Of a stretch of 64,000 nucleotides of DNA, positions 33,632-44,863 are shown piece by piece. Source of the DNA: Astragalus membranaceus (lineage: Eukaryota; Streptophyta; Magnoliopsida; Fabales; Fabaceae); NCBI GenBank assembly GCA_039519185.1, contig CM076851.1:97585531-97649530 (forward strand). Reading direction: 5' to 3'. The first letter of the stretch is position 1; each line of letters begins with the position of its first letter. The translations under genes and the position numbers were made by a program. The notes beneath the pieces were generated by a model. It made no database searches, was not told the DNA's origin, and saw only the letters and a program-made list of their open reading frames with translations.

Positions 33632-36277
33632 TAATACATCAAATGTTCCGGAACTTTCGCGTCTGCCAATACCTTTTCTTTAAATGTATTTCTTTCATCA
33701 AGTACCCATTTCAACACATACTCTCGACGAAATTTAAGTACATCGTCCTAAACAAATGTTTTTTTTTGTTAATACGAAATCACTAAAAGTCTAACATTTT
33801 TAATTCAAATACAAAATACAAAACAAATTTTCATTTACCTCCGAGTAGTAAGGCATTGTATTTTCACCATTCCACAATTCCAAGTATTTTAACACATATA
33901 TTCCACAGTCATGGCTGTATCGACAAACAAGATGCATTTCAGAACATAAAAATAAAGATAATCAAAACCAACTAACAAATGAAACATTTATAGAAGAAAC
34001 CAATTAAATGACTTACCAATTATGTTGTTTGGGCAAATTTTCATGATGGATCTTCACAGCATTGTCAACAACTTCCCTTTGAACAATGATACTCAGCAAC
34101 TCTTCAAGACGGGAGCACTAAAAAATCACAATTATTTAAATTGTCAATTTATTTGGAAGGCCTGAAAAGTGTTAAATGAAAATGAAAAACCTGAAAATCA
34201 AAAAGTGTTATCATAACACAATACCATTGCCAAATCAACCAAATACCAATTCTCATCCCTTTCGTGTTCCAATGAGTCCAACACATACATCTTCGTTTCG
34301 TGTTTGTTTAGCACGTAGCACACCCAATGCCCATTAAAGACGGCTGGTGCAAAAATCTAAAAAATATATACAACTTAATTAGGTAATTTTCATAATTTTA
34401 ACATGTACAACAATGGGACCCAAAGAGCTCAAAATACACGCTTACCAAATTGGAAGACCGTAAGTGATAAATGGGTTTTCCCGGGAACTTCTGATAGTGG
34501 CAATAATCTTTCAAAGTCCAACGCTTTTGGGACCCATTTTGGAACATTGGTATATCACGAATAACTTTCTCCTACATTATAAATCACTACGCTCAGTCAA
34601 ACTGTATTAACAAAATGTTCCATAAATGAAATGCCTTAAATAAAAGAGTTTTAGATTTCCTCACAGCAAAGAATGAATTAAATACGAAACGGCTGACAAC
34701 ACCCGTTCTATTAATTTCTTCTTCCATCATCCAAAGCGAAGTAAATGCAAACACCTGGAAAAAATGAACACACATAAAATACTAGTTCATAAAAATAATT
34801 AAAAAATCAAATAAAATAAAATAACAACTCATATTCAATAAAGGGTGTTACTACTTACAAAGTTGTCAACCCAACTCCTGGGACTAAAGGTTGTGAGGCT
34901 AGATCTTGTAAGAATATTGCCCTTCAAGTCAACCAAAGTTCTGCATAAATTAGACGAACCATTGTCAATAAATGTACTTATTCAGAAGTCAAATTATCAA
35001 AAAGATTAACACTTACTCGTCCCGGTTTGACGTTGTCACTCGGCGGGTGCAAAATCGATACAAATCAACCAACGATTTGTTCAATTCACTCCGGTTTCCA
35101 ACAATATCTTTGCTACCATCAGCTTTTGTAGCAACTTTCAATTCATCCTCAATCATTGACAGCCTCATCCCAATGTCCTTTTGTTTTTTTGATAATCTTT
35201 TCTTTTGGGATGAGCAGCCCCTTTGGACGTTTTCAATGACTTCAATGACAACTTCATTTGTACAATCTTCATCATTTAAAGGTAAATCCTCAACAACCTA
35301 ATAACAAAAATATAAAATAAATCATTATAAATCACCAGCTTTTACAACAACCATAGGAAATCATTTATTAAATAACCTTTTCTAACCTTTTCGGGATCGA
35401 ATATTTTTGTAACTAAACACTTGCCGGACCCTACATCAATCCAATCTAAAAGACGGGGAAAACACGTCTTTTTTGAACTATCCCGCAATGATAGGTGGTC
35501 AACCGTCCAAATCTACATCATCACCGATTCACCATATAGTTCAATAGTCAAAATTTAATACTCAGTAATAAAAACTTTAAACTAATGTAACTTTTTAGTT
35601 GTACCTGTAGTAATTCTGCACAGCCTGCAATATAGAACGAATCTTTGTTCTTCCCTTCATTTAAACGAGGAGCGACACGGTCTAGGCTAGAAACTAATAC
35701 CCTATAAACTTCACCACCCCAATTGTATTTACAAAGGCTACCTAAATCATTTAATAGCCTAAATGGTAGGGTATGGACATCTGTGGTAGTTTTTGGAAAG
35801 TATAAGGTTTTGAAAGCAAGAAGAATGTACAACCTACAAAAATCCTCTACATCATTATCATCGGTCAACTCTCCCATTTTCTCAACTATGGTTGACACTG
35901 TAATCACCCCCCCCATTGAACAAATCTTTGACTCTAGATTCATTCCCATCATCAACATGAACGGGCTCTCCAACAATGCGAAGCCCCAACCCAACACAAA
36001 CATCTAAGGTCGTGAAGGAAATAATCCTATTCCCAACCCGGATACCATGACTGTGTATATCCCACCTATGCACTAACTCTTTAAGTAAGACACAAGAAAT
36101 CTTGTTTCTTTTCTCAAGATCAATGAGGGATTTAAAAGGTGTCATTCGAAGACATTTCTTTTGTTTTGGAGTCAAAGATGCATTCATCTTCACTAAAGAT
36201 TCAGTATTCACAACGTGCCTCAGTCTTCCCATGATGTACAAGGAGCTGTATACTTGAATAAATGGACAAATTTTCAC
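33632..36277 (-). CDS. Ulp1-like (C48) protease gene of the MULE, multi-exon, one frameshift
   Basis: About ten minus-strand exons with GT/AG borders. An N-terminal helical region (about 36277-35605) contains LTPKQKKCLRMTPFKSLIDL and FTTLDVCVGLGLRIVGE. Next come exons at 35512-35388 (IWTVDHLSLRDSSKK), 35299-35015, 34940-34858 (SPRSWVDNF), 34755-34660, and about 34570-34446. The exon at about 34358-34235 has GHWVCYVLNKHETKMYVLDS, with catalytic His and Asp. That at about 34120-34019 ends LPKQHN, with the catalytic Gln. The next, at about 33917-33841, has HDCGIYVLKYLELW, with the catalytic Cys. The last exon ends KVPEHLMY at 33632. It would cleave SUMO or a related modifier. At 35906-35913 a run of eight G on the coding strand shifts the frame by one; downstream codons fit with seven. 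The domain is known from Kaonashi-type MULEs. Confidence 0.78.
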
Positions 36278-37018
36278 AAAACAGGAAGTCTAACACTTGA
36301 AAAAATGTTGGTGAATTATACAAACGAGAAGTCTAGCACTTGAAAAACATCATGATTTCAATTTTAGAACAGACCTACATAACACAATCAAAATAAATCC
36401 TACACTTTTTGAAACATAACCAAACAATAGACATTCCAGGAGCTGATATGAGCTACAGCAAAACCAAGCTTAAAATCTTTATTATGTTTGTCGTATAGAT
36501 TAGAATAAGAAAGATAGAAAACATCAATTATGGACAAGAGGGCTCTATCTAACCCAATCTCTGGCACAATTATGAATAACATTATTGATTTACTAACATA
36601 GCTTATCAAACTGTATTTTATGCTAAAGTAATTCACTATTATTAAACCAATCAGACCAAAGAGCAGACCATAATTCATTTTTAACTAAAGTAACACAAAT
36701 TATACATTACAATATACACTAAAGCATGTTAATCAAAATTGTGAAAACTTGCTTAGGGGTTACACAACTTCATCCAAATACCTTCATTGTGCCAGAGAGT
36801 ATATATGCCCAGAAGAGTTGAAAATGAATATATCACAAGTTAACATGCATGATACTTGATTTCATTTAAATGCAGCAACACCCAATCCAATAACAGCAAG
36901 TTTGAGCAGTTTTATCTATTATTGCAACTTTATCCCAAAAATAAACAAAACCTTTACCTGCTTGTGACGGATGAGATAGTGACCGTGTACAAATGTGTTT
37001 TGATGTTGAACCCTAAAC
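36278..37018. other. No gene seen between the protease gene and the right TIR
   Basis: AT-rich. Probably leader and intron of the minus-strand protease gene if transcription starts in the right TIR; this is inferred. Confidence 0.35.
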
Positions 37019-38344
37019 CTTAACTCTAAATTTATCATACCAATATAAGTAGAAAACAAAGTTTAAAAGGTCTTACACCAAGGCTGTTGTCACATTTTAT
37101 TCTCAGCAATACATTATAATGAAATAGATATGTCACTCATATTTATGTAACAACAACTCAAGTCAAAAGGTTTCTTCAGTGCCACATTTTGTGGTCATCA
37201 AATAAACATCTTAACATATCAGCTAAACAACCCCAATTAACCAACTTTTCAACCCCAATTTCTTAAGTATAACTCAATTGTTTGTGGTATGACATGTAGA
37301 AAATCCATTTGAACCAGATAGCCACATTACTGCCCCAATTAACCAACTTTTTAAAGCCATAAACCAATCTGGTATTTCACATTTATTTCTTTCAATCTAA
37401 CTGTAAAGGACAAGAGGGCTCAATGTAACCCAAACTTGGTTTTTCACATGCTATTCTTCCCTACTCACTATGAACAACATGAGGACTCTATTTAAGTGCT
37501 AAATAGGACAATTAATGTAACTATAACTAAAAGGTTTCTACTCTGACATGTACATGCTCAACTTGAACCAAAGAGCCACATTACAACTACAATTAACCAA
37601 CTTTTGGATGTCATAAACCAAGCTGATTTTTCAAAGTGTTTTCTTTCTAACCAGTAACCAGAATACAAACACAAAGTCAAATGTCCTTAATAGCACAAAC
37701 ACATTTACCTGAGTCAAACACAATTACAAAATATACTTGGAGAAACCCTATCATCGTGTTAATTGAAAGAAGCAAACAAACATTGTACCATCAATTAATC
37801 TACCATCATGTTGAAGAAGAGAACGATCTGGTACGAAGATGAAGAAACAATAGGGTTTCCTTTCAAATTAAATTGGGGTTTTTGCAATCAGTCAAATTAG
37901 GGACAAATTAAGGAATAAATCAGTATCCATTACCTGAGTGGAAGAAGGTTGCAGTGGAGAAGAGGTGGAGAAGCGATTAAACGGCGGAGTCACGGCGGAG
38001 ATAAAAACAGAGAGGAATGGAGCAGAGGAGACGCGCGATTGGAGAGAGACACACACGCTACCTTCTTGAATGGCGGCGGAGGGCGATGAGCGCTTGAACG
38101 GGAGAGCAAGGCGAAGGAGGAGAGACCGCGAGGGAGAAGGGAGTGCGACGGAGTGACAGCGACAGAGGAGGGAGTGCGAGGGAGTGAGAGCGAGAGATGA
38201 GGGAGTGCGAGGGAGTGAGGGGGCTTCTGTTTTTTTTTTTCCAATTAAATCAGCTGGTCCCACAACTGTATTTCCATTGTATCATACGTATTTTGTATTT
38301 TTGGCTGTATTTTGGCTACCATTTTTGGCTGAATAGCATTTCTG
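37019..38344 (-). repeat. Right terminal inverted repeat of the MULE
   Basis: Inverted counterpart of 24002-25257. The inner limit is at the CCTTAACTCTAAATTTATC block (complement of GATAAATTTAGAGTTAACAT near 25240). The element tip is GAATAGCATTTCTG, followed by the 9-bp duplication. A GC-rich segment at about 37950-38220 (GGAGTGCGAGGGAGTGAG repeats) differs from the left TIR. It probably drives the minus-strand protease gene. Confidence 0.9.
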
Positions 38345-38442
38345 AATTAAAAATTATGATTCTGATTAATGATAGTTCTCTTACCAAACTTATTTAAAGA
38401 TTAATAATAGTTCTCCACCATATATGTCATTATCAACAAAAT

Positions 38443-39432
38443 TAGGGGTGGGTATAGGTACACTTAGATCCAACCCAAACCACAAAATGCAGGTTGGGTA
38501 GTGTGAGTCTGAAAATTGAGAACCCAACTATGCCAACCCAACCCACAAAATGTAACCTTAAAGTTGTCAAACCAAAGTCTAGGAATTGTTTATAGAAAAG
38601 AAAGTAATATTGAAGTTTTTATTGTCTTTGAATTGTCAAATGGTTTCACTAACAACTCATACATGGACTTCAATTAAGTCTTTCACTACTCGTCACATTA
38701 ATGGTGAGTGAGAATTGAATAGAAAATATTGATATTTGGTTTAATTAATAAGCTCAGTACGTTGATGTTAAGACATTAATTTTAATTTGATGTTGGTTTG
38801 TTTCTCTTATTCTTTTGTTATTGTTCTAGTTTTGTCTTTATTTTTAATTTTTTTTTTTGGAAAATGATATTTTACAAATGAACCCAGCACACAATCCAAC
38901 ACATTTTAGATTGGGTTGGGTTGTGTTCCGGACTAGGCCCAAACCATTCGAAAGAATTAGGCCCATTATCATGATCATGCTTGTTGGATCTAAAGGCTAA
39001 ACTTTATCTAGTAAAACGTGTGGTAGAGATCAAATCTCTCCTCATCCAGCGGTTAGGAATCGAGTTGCATCATCTGGCACATTCCATTATAAATACGCGC
39101 TTCTATCAACACATCAGGTACGCATTTATTACCGTCTGTCACCTTTTCTCTGAGCTGATTTGAGCGTCAGAGTGTGTGCAGTGCAGGTATCCCCCTTCGT
39201 CGGATTAACGCGAAGGAGCGCATCTCGGAACAATAATTAGAGCAAGTTCAACATGAGACCTTGGTAGCATCTCGGCCCAGCTTCATCAACCGAGACTGAC
39301 TTTCAGGACATTTAAGGTGGGTTCGGGTTACTTAATATTCTGGGTCTAATTTTACAGAACTCAACTCATAAGAATTTGATTATGTTGGGTAACGCTTCAA
39401 AACCCACACAACCCAACTCACGCCAACCCCTA
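38443..39432. mobile_element. hAT-like non-autonomous element
   Basis: Ends are TAGGGGTGGG (38443) and CCAACCCCTA (39432), an imperfect short TIR. The flanks are AACAAAAT (38435-38442) and AATAAAAT (39433-39440), an 8-bp duplication with one mismatch. Subterminal CAACCCAACCCA / TGGGTTGGGTTG runs are typical of plant hAT MITEs. There is no transposase. An unrelated LTR-like block (about 38925-39310) lies inside. Confidence 0.65.
38925..39310 (+). repeat. LTR-promoter-like repeat nested in the hAT-like element
   Basis: TTCCGGACTAGGCCCAAACC at the left is followed by TTATAAATACGCGC (TATA box, about 39090). About 75 bases later comes TGAGCGTCAGAGTGTGTGCAG and CAGGTATCCCCC. This is the inverted layout of the two blocks near 18950 and 21830. 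I read it as a plant Gypsy LTR fragment (U3-R-U5); the family is not determined. Confidence 0.5.
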
Positions 39433-39894
39433 AATAAAATAATAAAAAGTTATGCATCATATGTCACCGGCCGCACTTGCGACTTAGTGGGATCGAATAT
39501 CTGAAATCGAGTTAAAGTTTATGTGAAAGAAACATTGCTATTTTTTTATAACTAAAACCATTTACTCAATGAGCTATCATATGTAGTACTTGAACTTTTT
39601 TAAGAAAAAAAAATGTAAATGAATGATGGTTGCTCCTCTCTAGCCCAAACTAGTCAACTAAACCAAAACGTAAAAGTAGGCTGGGATGGGGTAGGCCAAT
39701 TATTTACTCGATTGTATTTTTTGTAGCTCACCCCAATTCAAAATATTGGGTCAGCAGCCTCTGGCTCGTACAATCCAACTTTTTACAAAGAAAACGACGT
39801 ACCTCTTTTCTAGGCCTCTATTTAGTGGGCTCACAACAGTCTAGAACACTTGGCCATCGAGCCAACCCATTAGACTGGGCAAAAATTAACACCT
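39433..39894. other. No gene seen
   Basis: AT-rich spacer between the hAT-like element and the Gypsy fragment. Confidence 0.4.
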
Positions 39895-41819
39895 CTACTT
39901 TTGGTAGTGAAGATGGCGACTTCTCCCTTGAGATCAGGATACATCTTAGTGGAACCAGAATGTACCGAAAATCGGCTCTTACGAGCTTCTCCCAACACTT
40001 GATCCTTCACACGTTTGTTGTTCGGAACACAAATCCGATCCTTAAAACAAAATAACACCATTGCTGGTTTCTGAGAAATCTGGTTGTCCTCATTGACTTT
40101 ACAATTCAACATCTTCCTCTTGAGTTTGCCTTATCAAATCCCGCAAGGTGCTCGAAATGCAGATATGACCTAAAACCAAATATATCGGTTTAGCCTTCAC
40201 TCGAAGATTGAGATCTCAGAAAGATTCCAAGAGTTCCATCTCATATGGATCATTAATGACGACATATGAATAGACTTTCGGCTTAGGGCATCCGTTACCA
40301 CATTGGCTTTACCAGGGTGGTACTTCAACTCAAAATCATAATCCTTTAGAAACTCTACCCATCTTCTTTGTTCATATTTAACTCCTTCTGATCAAACAAG
40401 TACTTAAGACTTTTATGGTCGCTGAACACTTCAAACCGCGCACCGTAGAGATAGTGCCACCAAATATTTAAAGCAAAAACAATTGCTGCCAACTCAAGAT
40501 CATGAATGGGGTAGTTTTCTTCATGGTTTTTCAACTGCCTCGACACATATCCAACCACCTGCTGGTTTTCATCAGAACACAACCTAGACCCTTCCTCGAA
40601 GCATCACAGAAAATTTAAAATTCCAAGGTTGGGTTAGGTAAGGTGAGAATTGGGGAAAAAGTTAATCTAGCCTTAAGCTCCAAAACACATTCTTCACAAC
40701 TTATATCCCACAAAAAGGGTTGACCCTTATGAGTCAATCGAGTGAGCGGAAGTACTAGTTGCAAGAATCCTTGAATGACCCATCGGTAGTAACCTGCCAG
40801 ACCAAGAAAACTCATAACTTCTATCACCGAAATTGGTCGTTCCCAATCAAAAAATCCTTCCTGAGATATGACATGACCCAAAAACTTCACTTCAGTCATC
40901 CAAAATTCACATTTCTCCGACGTTGCATATAATTGTTTCTCCCGAAGAGTACCAAGTACAACACAGATATTCTTCATGCTCCTATGCATTTCTAGAGTAC
41001 ACTAAGATGTCATCGATGAAAACCACAACGAATTTGTCCAAGTACGGTCTGAAGATTCGGTTCATGTAATCCATGAATACTTCAGGTGCATTAGTTAGAC
41101 CGAACGACATCACAACAAATTCATAATGTTCATATCGAGTTCGAAAAGCCGTTTTCGGAATACCCAATGCCCTGACTTTAATATGATGTTATCCTGACCT
41201 TAGGTCAATCTTTGAGAACACTGCTGTACCTCTCAGTTGATCAAGCAGGTCGTCAATCCTAGGCAACAGTTACTTATTCTTCACGGTGACTTTATTGAGT
41301 TGCCGGTAATCGGTACACAACCTCATACTGCCATCTTTCTTCTTTAAAAACAACACAGGTGCACCCCACGACGAAGCACTCGGTCGAATGAACCTCTTAG
41401 CAATAAGATATTCCAGTTGAGCCTTAAGCTCTTTCAGTTTTAACGGAGACATACGATAAGGGGTTGTGGAGATAGGTCCAGTACCTGAAACCAAATCGAT
41501 GGAAAACTCCACCTCCCGATCAAGAGGTAAAGATGCAATTTCAGCAAGAAAAACATCAAGAAACTCATTAACAATGAGAATAGAAGTTAGATCCAAGCTC
41601 GATTCAGAAGTAGATGACAAAAGCAAAACATAACCCTTAAGACCGTTAAGCATAGTCTGATTGAGACATAAGGTGGAAACTGAAGGACTCAAACTGACCT
41701 TAGAAAAGTTCACTGATTCAGAAGCGAAGTTCACAACTCGATTGAAGGAGTCAAGCACAACATGGTTAGATGTAAGTCAATCCATATCGAGTATGACATC
41801 CATACCCTTTAAGGGTAGA
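39895..41819 (-). pseudogene. Ty3/Gypsy pol fragment (protease end, RT, RNase H, integrase start), multiply broken
   Basis: Minus-strand frames in order. LKGMDVILDMD then a stop, the protease end, is at about 41760-41815. EVEFSIDLVSGTGPIS, FIRPSASSWGAPVLFLKKKD and RLCTDYRQLNKVTV (41270-41530) start the RT. FVVVFIDDILVYS (RT catalytic DD, about 41000-41030) and FLGHVISQEGF follow. HDLELAAIVFALNIWWHYLY and FSDHKSLKYLFDQKELN (RNase H) are at 40355-40582. RKSRFSVHSGSTKMYPDLK (integrase zinc region) is at about 39930-40000. Frames shift at least four times. It is close to the element at 44864-54248 but older. It is cut at 41819 by an LTR insertion. Confidence 0.85.
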
Positions 41820-43251
41820 TGATAACTCATATTTATGTGTTATTTATGCTCTTAATACGTAAATCAAAGTGTGTTCTCAAGTAATTTTAGTGCTTTAACA
41901 TGTAAATATGTGATTGAATGAATAAATATAAGTTTACGCTTGATTTCCTAAATATTGGGCATAATAGGTGCCTTTGTGAATATATTGATGTTTTGCCTAA
42001 GTGCTGCAGCGGTTGGCCAGCAGTAAGCGCTACAGCGCTAAGGAGCGTGCACCACTTGGATATTTGTGAAGCCACTTGCTGAATGATGAGTCATCAATCT
42101 GATCTTCTTCTTCCCAGCATGACATTTTGACCTCCAAGTGGGTGCAATAATACACTTGGCGCCTCCTAATTGAAGCTCATGTGATAGTTGGTGATTTTAA
42201 TTATCACCCGTTTTTGTAAAGTAACTTTATGGATAATATCTAATGAGGATAATATCTAATAGGGATTTTATCTAATTCACAATACTCAGAAGACACACAT
42301 AATTCATACATAGAGGGAGTTTTAACTTGGAGAATTCTATCTTGACATCTTAGTCTTCCTCCATTGTTATTCCACTCTTGAAGCTTTTACTTTTAGTATA
42401 GTTTTTAGATTTCATTCAAGATTTGCTCACGCCATAACTTCATCCAACGTATATGACTTGGGATTCTTGGAGTGCATCTTTTGCAACCATTCTCCTCTTT
42501 TCTACCTACAGTAATATAAGCTTGTTTGTTTATATTGTGTTGATGAAGCTTGTTATGAGCTAAATCACTTTGTAGTTGGATTTCTCTTAGTTTGTAATGA
42601 ACCTTGAGTAGCTTTTATATAATATTATGATGTTTGCGTTTCATTCCTTGCGTTATAATGCTTTCAACCTTGTTTTGGGAATGATCAACTAGAATAAGGG
42701 GGCTTCGTGGGTACAGACATGGTTCACGAACACAGCTCAAGGAATGATATGAATGAAAAACCATTTAAAGACATTTAAATGAAGTGTACTTAACCCTAGA
42801 CATAGGGGAGTAATAGTTCATAAGGTAAATGCTGTATGAACTTAATATACAAGGGTAAAACTTATTTAGAGCCTAGACATAGGAGTCTTGTAACATAGCC
42901 CTGACGATAGTGACTGAAAGGCACGCCACCATGACCCTACAGCGTTTATTGATTCTGTAATGCTACAGCACTTAACGCTACAGCGTCTAATATTATAGAA
43001 CACTACTCTTGGGAATTTACATGCAAATGAGCTATCCAACTCACTCTTAAATACTTTCAATTCAATACCGTTTTATCACAAACCATTATGTTTACAACTC
43101 CACACTTTTATTTGTAACTTAACTTGTTCCACTATTTGCTAATTGCTTAAACTACTAGATTAATTCCAATCCATGTGGGAACGATCTCTACTTTATCACT
43201 GTATTACTTGTTGCGATTGTGTATACTTGCACATCTATTTTTCGCACAACA
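41820..43251 (+). mobile_element. 5' LTR of an Athila/Ogre-type Gypsy element
   Basis: Starts TGATAACTCATATTTATG and ends TTCGCACAACA (TG...CA), 1432 bp. The same termini occur inverted in the solo LTR at 19587-20666. It is inserted in the pol fragment to its left. A PBS follows six bases later. No matching 3' LTR is seen in the window, so the element is truncated or its remainder was displaced. It contains GCTACAGCGCT words repeated several times. Confidence 0.82.
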
Positions 43252-43257
43252 AGTTTT

Positions 43258-43275
43258 TGGCGCCGTTGCCGGGGA
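43258..43275 (+). other. Primer binding site, Athila/Ogre type
   Basis: TGGCGCCGTTGCCGGGGA directly after the LTR. This is the tRNA-complementary sequence characteristic of plant Tat/Athila/Ogre Gypsy elements and sets the plus orientation of the LTR. Confidence 0.85.
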
Positions 43276-43377
43276 TTGCATTTAATTTTCTTTGTTTAAG
43301 TTTTTAGCAATATTAGTGAAGATTTTATGCTGGTGTGTTGTTTCTTGATGCTACAGCGGTAGACGCTGCAGCGTATG

Positions 43378-44309
43378 TGTCATACCCTAATTTTGTCCGG
43401 CTAATTGAAAAAACCCAAAAAATTTTTTGTTATCGTCGCTTTAACGCTCATTGTGCGACATCTTTTTTGTGATACTCGTTTTTTGTTTGATATTGCTTAT
43501 TACCATAAAATACAAATATAAATAAATGTGATACAAAAATAGACAAAAGCTGAATAGTCCAAAGTTGTTATTATTACAAGTCCTTACACATTAGACAAAA
43601 ACAAAAAAAAAGGAAAGTAATACAAAAATTCAAAAAAGGGAAAAGAGAAGAGGAAGGGGCGCAGCTGCCCCCATCTAGGGTTAGGGTTATCCCTTTGTTT
43701 CTTCCTTTGACTGTCCTTCCTCCATGCCAGCTATTGTCCTTTGCCCATTCAAATAGCTGCCCTTTGTCCTTTTGATTCCTCCACCAACCACTGTCCTTGG
43801 CCAGCCAGCTGCTGTCCTTTCTATCCTCACCTCAGCACCCCAAATTTGCCCTAATTGCTGTCCTCACCAATTGGCCAATAAATACCAAACAGTAGCACAA
43901 AGTTAAGGGGACATTCACGGAGACAATCATAAACAAAACAAAGAAGAGAATTAGAAAATTAGGAAAGAAACAGAAACAAAAAATCAAGGAGGGGAAGCTG
44001 AGAACTGAGGGAGACGACAGCCACCACCACCGGAGCACCCAACACCACTATCAGAACCACCAACCACCACTTCGTTCTCTCCCTCTCACCACCGTCAACA
44101 AACTCACCACCTCTCCTACAACCACAACTCTCAGCCACCGTGAGATTCTCCCAACATCCCATCTCACCACCCCGTTACCACCCAGCAAGCACCAACGACC
44201 TCTAACACCCACGAAAATCTCATTTTCACTCTCGCACCAACATCACTGACCCAACCACCGCCTGAAACACCAACGACCATCACCAACACCTCAGCCACTC
44301 AAAATAACC
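43378..44309 (+). mobile_element. Possible LTR fragment of another element
   Basis: A sequence unlike its neighbours begins TGTCATACCCTAATTTTGTC, an opening often seen in plant Gypsy LTRs. It continues without coding potential to about 44309, where RNase H codons of another element begin. A C/A-rich CCACCACC stretch (44010-44280) gives spurious frames. No closing CA or target duplication was found, so this is tentative. Confidence 0.35.
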
Positions 44310-44858
44310 ACCTCGACCCTCAGGCTGATCATCCCCAACCATCAAATCCACCAACTTGATATCCAATTTCTGGGCTTCTCTGATACTGTCAAGGAACTCA
44401 TTATTAATCTTCAACATACCCAACTTAACACTCTGAGATGACACTTCACAAACCAAACTCAAATCCCTGAATTCCTCAATCAACTCTAACTCCTTAGCCA
44501 TCATTGCCGACATATGCAAGGACTTTCGACTTAAAGCATCAGCCACGACATTAGCTTTGCCTGGATGATAGTTCAAACCGAAATCATAGTCTTTCAACAA
44601 TTCCAACCACCTTCGCTGCTTCATATCCAGCTCCTTCTGGTCAAACAAATACTTCAAACTCTTATGATCACTGAACACCTCAAATCTGGAACCATACAAA
44701 TAGTGCCTCCAAATCTTCAACACAAAGACTACTGCAGCCAACTCCAAATCATGCGTTGGATAATTCTTCTCATGAATCCTTAACTGCCTCGACGCATAAG
44801 CAATTACCTTCCCATTTTGCATAAGCACGCCACCTAGACCCATCTTCGAAGCATCACA
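44310..44858 (-). pseudogene. Gypsy RNase H fragment (downstream half of a split element)
   Basis: The minus strand reads YCDASKMGLGGVLMQNGKVI from 44864, then HDLELAAVVFVLKIWRHYLY, FSDHKSLKYLFDQKELDMKQ and YHPGKANVVADALSRKSLHM. It ends abruptly at about 44310 before the integrase. The upstream half (protease and RT) resumes at 54254: both sides carry ATACA, and the reading passes from GEPFVVYC to YCDASK. It is close in sequence to the intact element at 59517-63878. Confidence 0.88.
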
Positions 44859-44863
44859 ATACA

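Larger units (their letters stand above)
24002..38344. mobile_element. 14.3-kb Mutator-like element (MULE) with FAR1-type transposase and Ulp1-like protease
   Basis: The outer ends are perfect inverted copies starting CAGAAATGCTATTCAGC. They are flanked by an identical 9-bp duplication AATTAAAAA (23993-24001 and 38345-38353), the Mutator-superfamily signature. Inverted repeats extend about 1.3 kb inward from each end. Content from the left: an intact transposase gene (+), a 188/189-bp repeat region in both orientations, an unidentified gene (+), a gene with two PB1-like segments (-), two more repeat units, and a Ulp1-like gene (-). Transposase and protease genes converge, each reading inward from one TIR, a layout resembling MuDR. 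The identical TSDs and clean tips suggest insertion is not ancient. Confidence 0.95.

Noticed and set aside
43832..44162. Short minus-strand frames with hydrophobic stretches
   Set aside because: Composition-driven by C/A-rich CCACC repeats; no start context or conserved motif.
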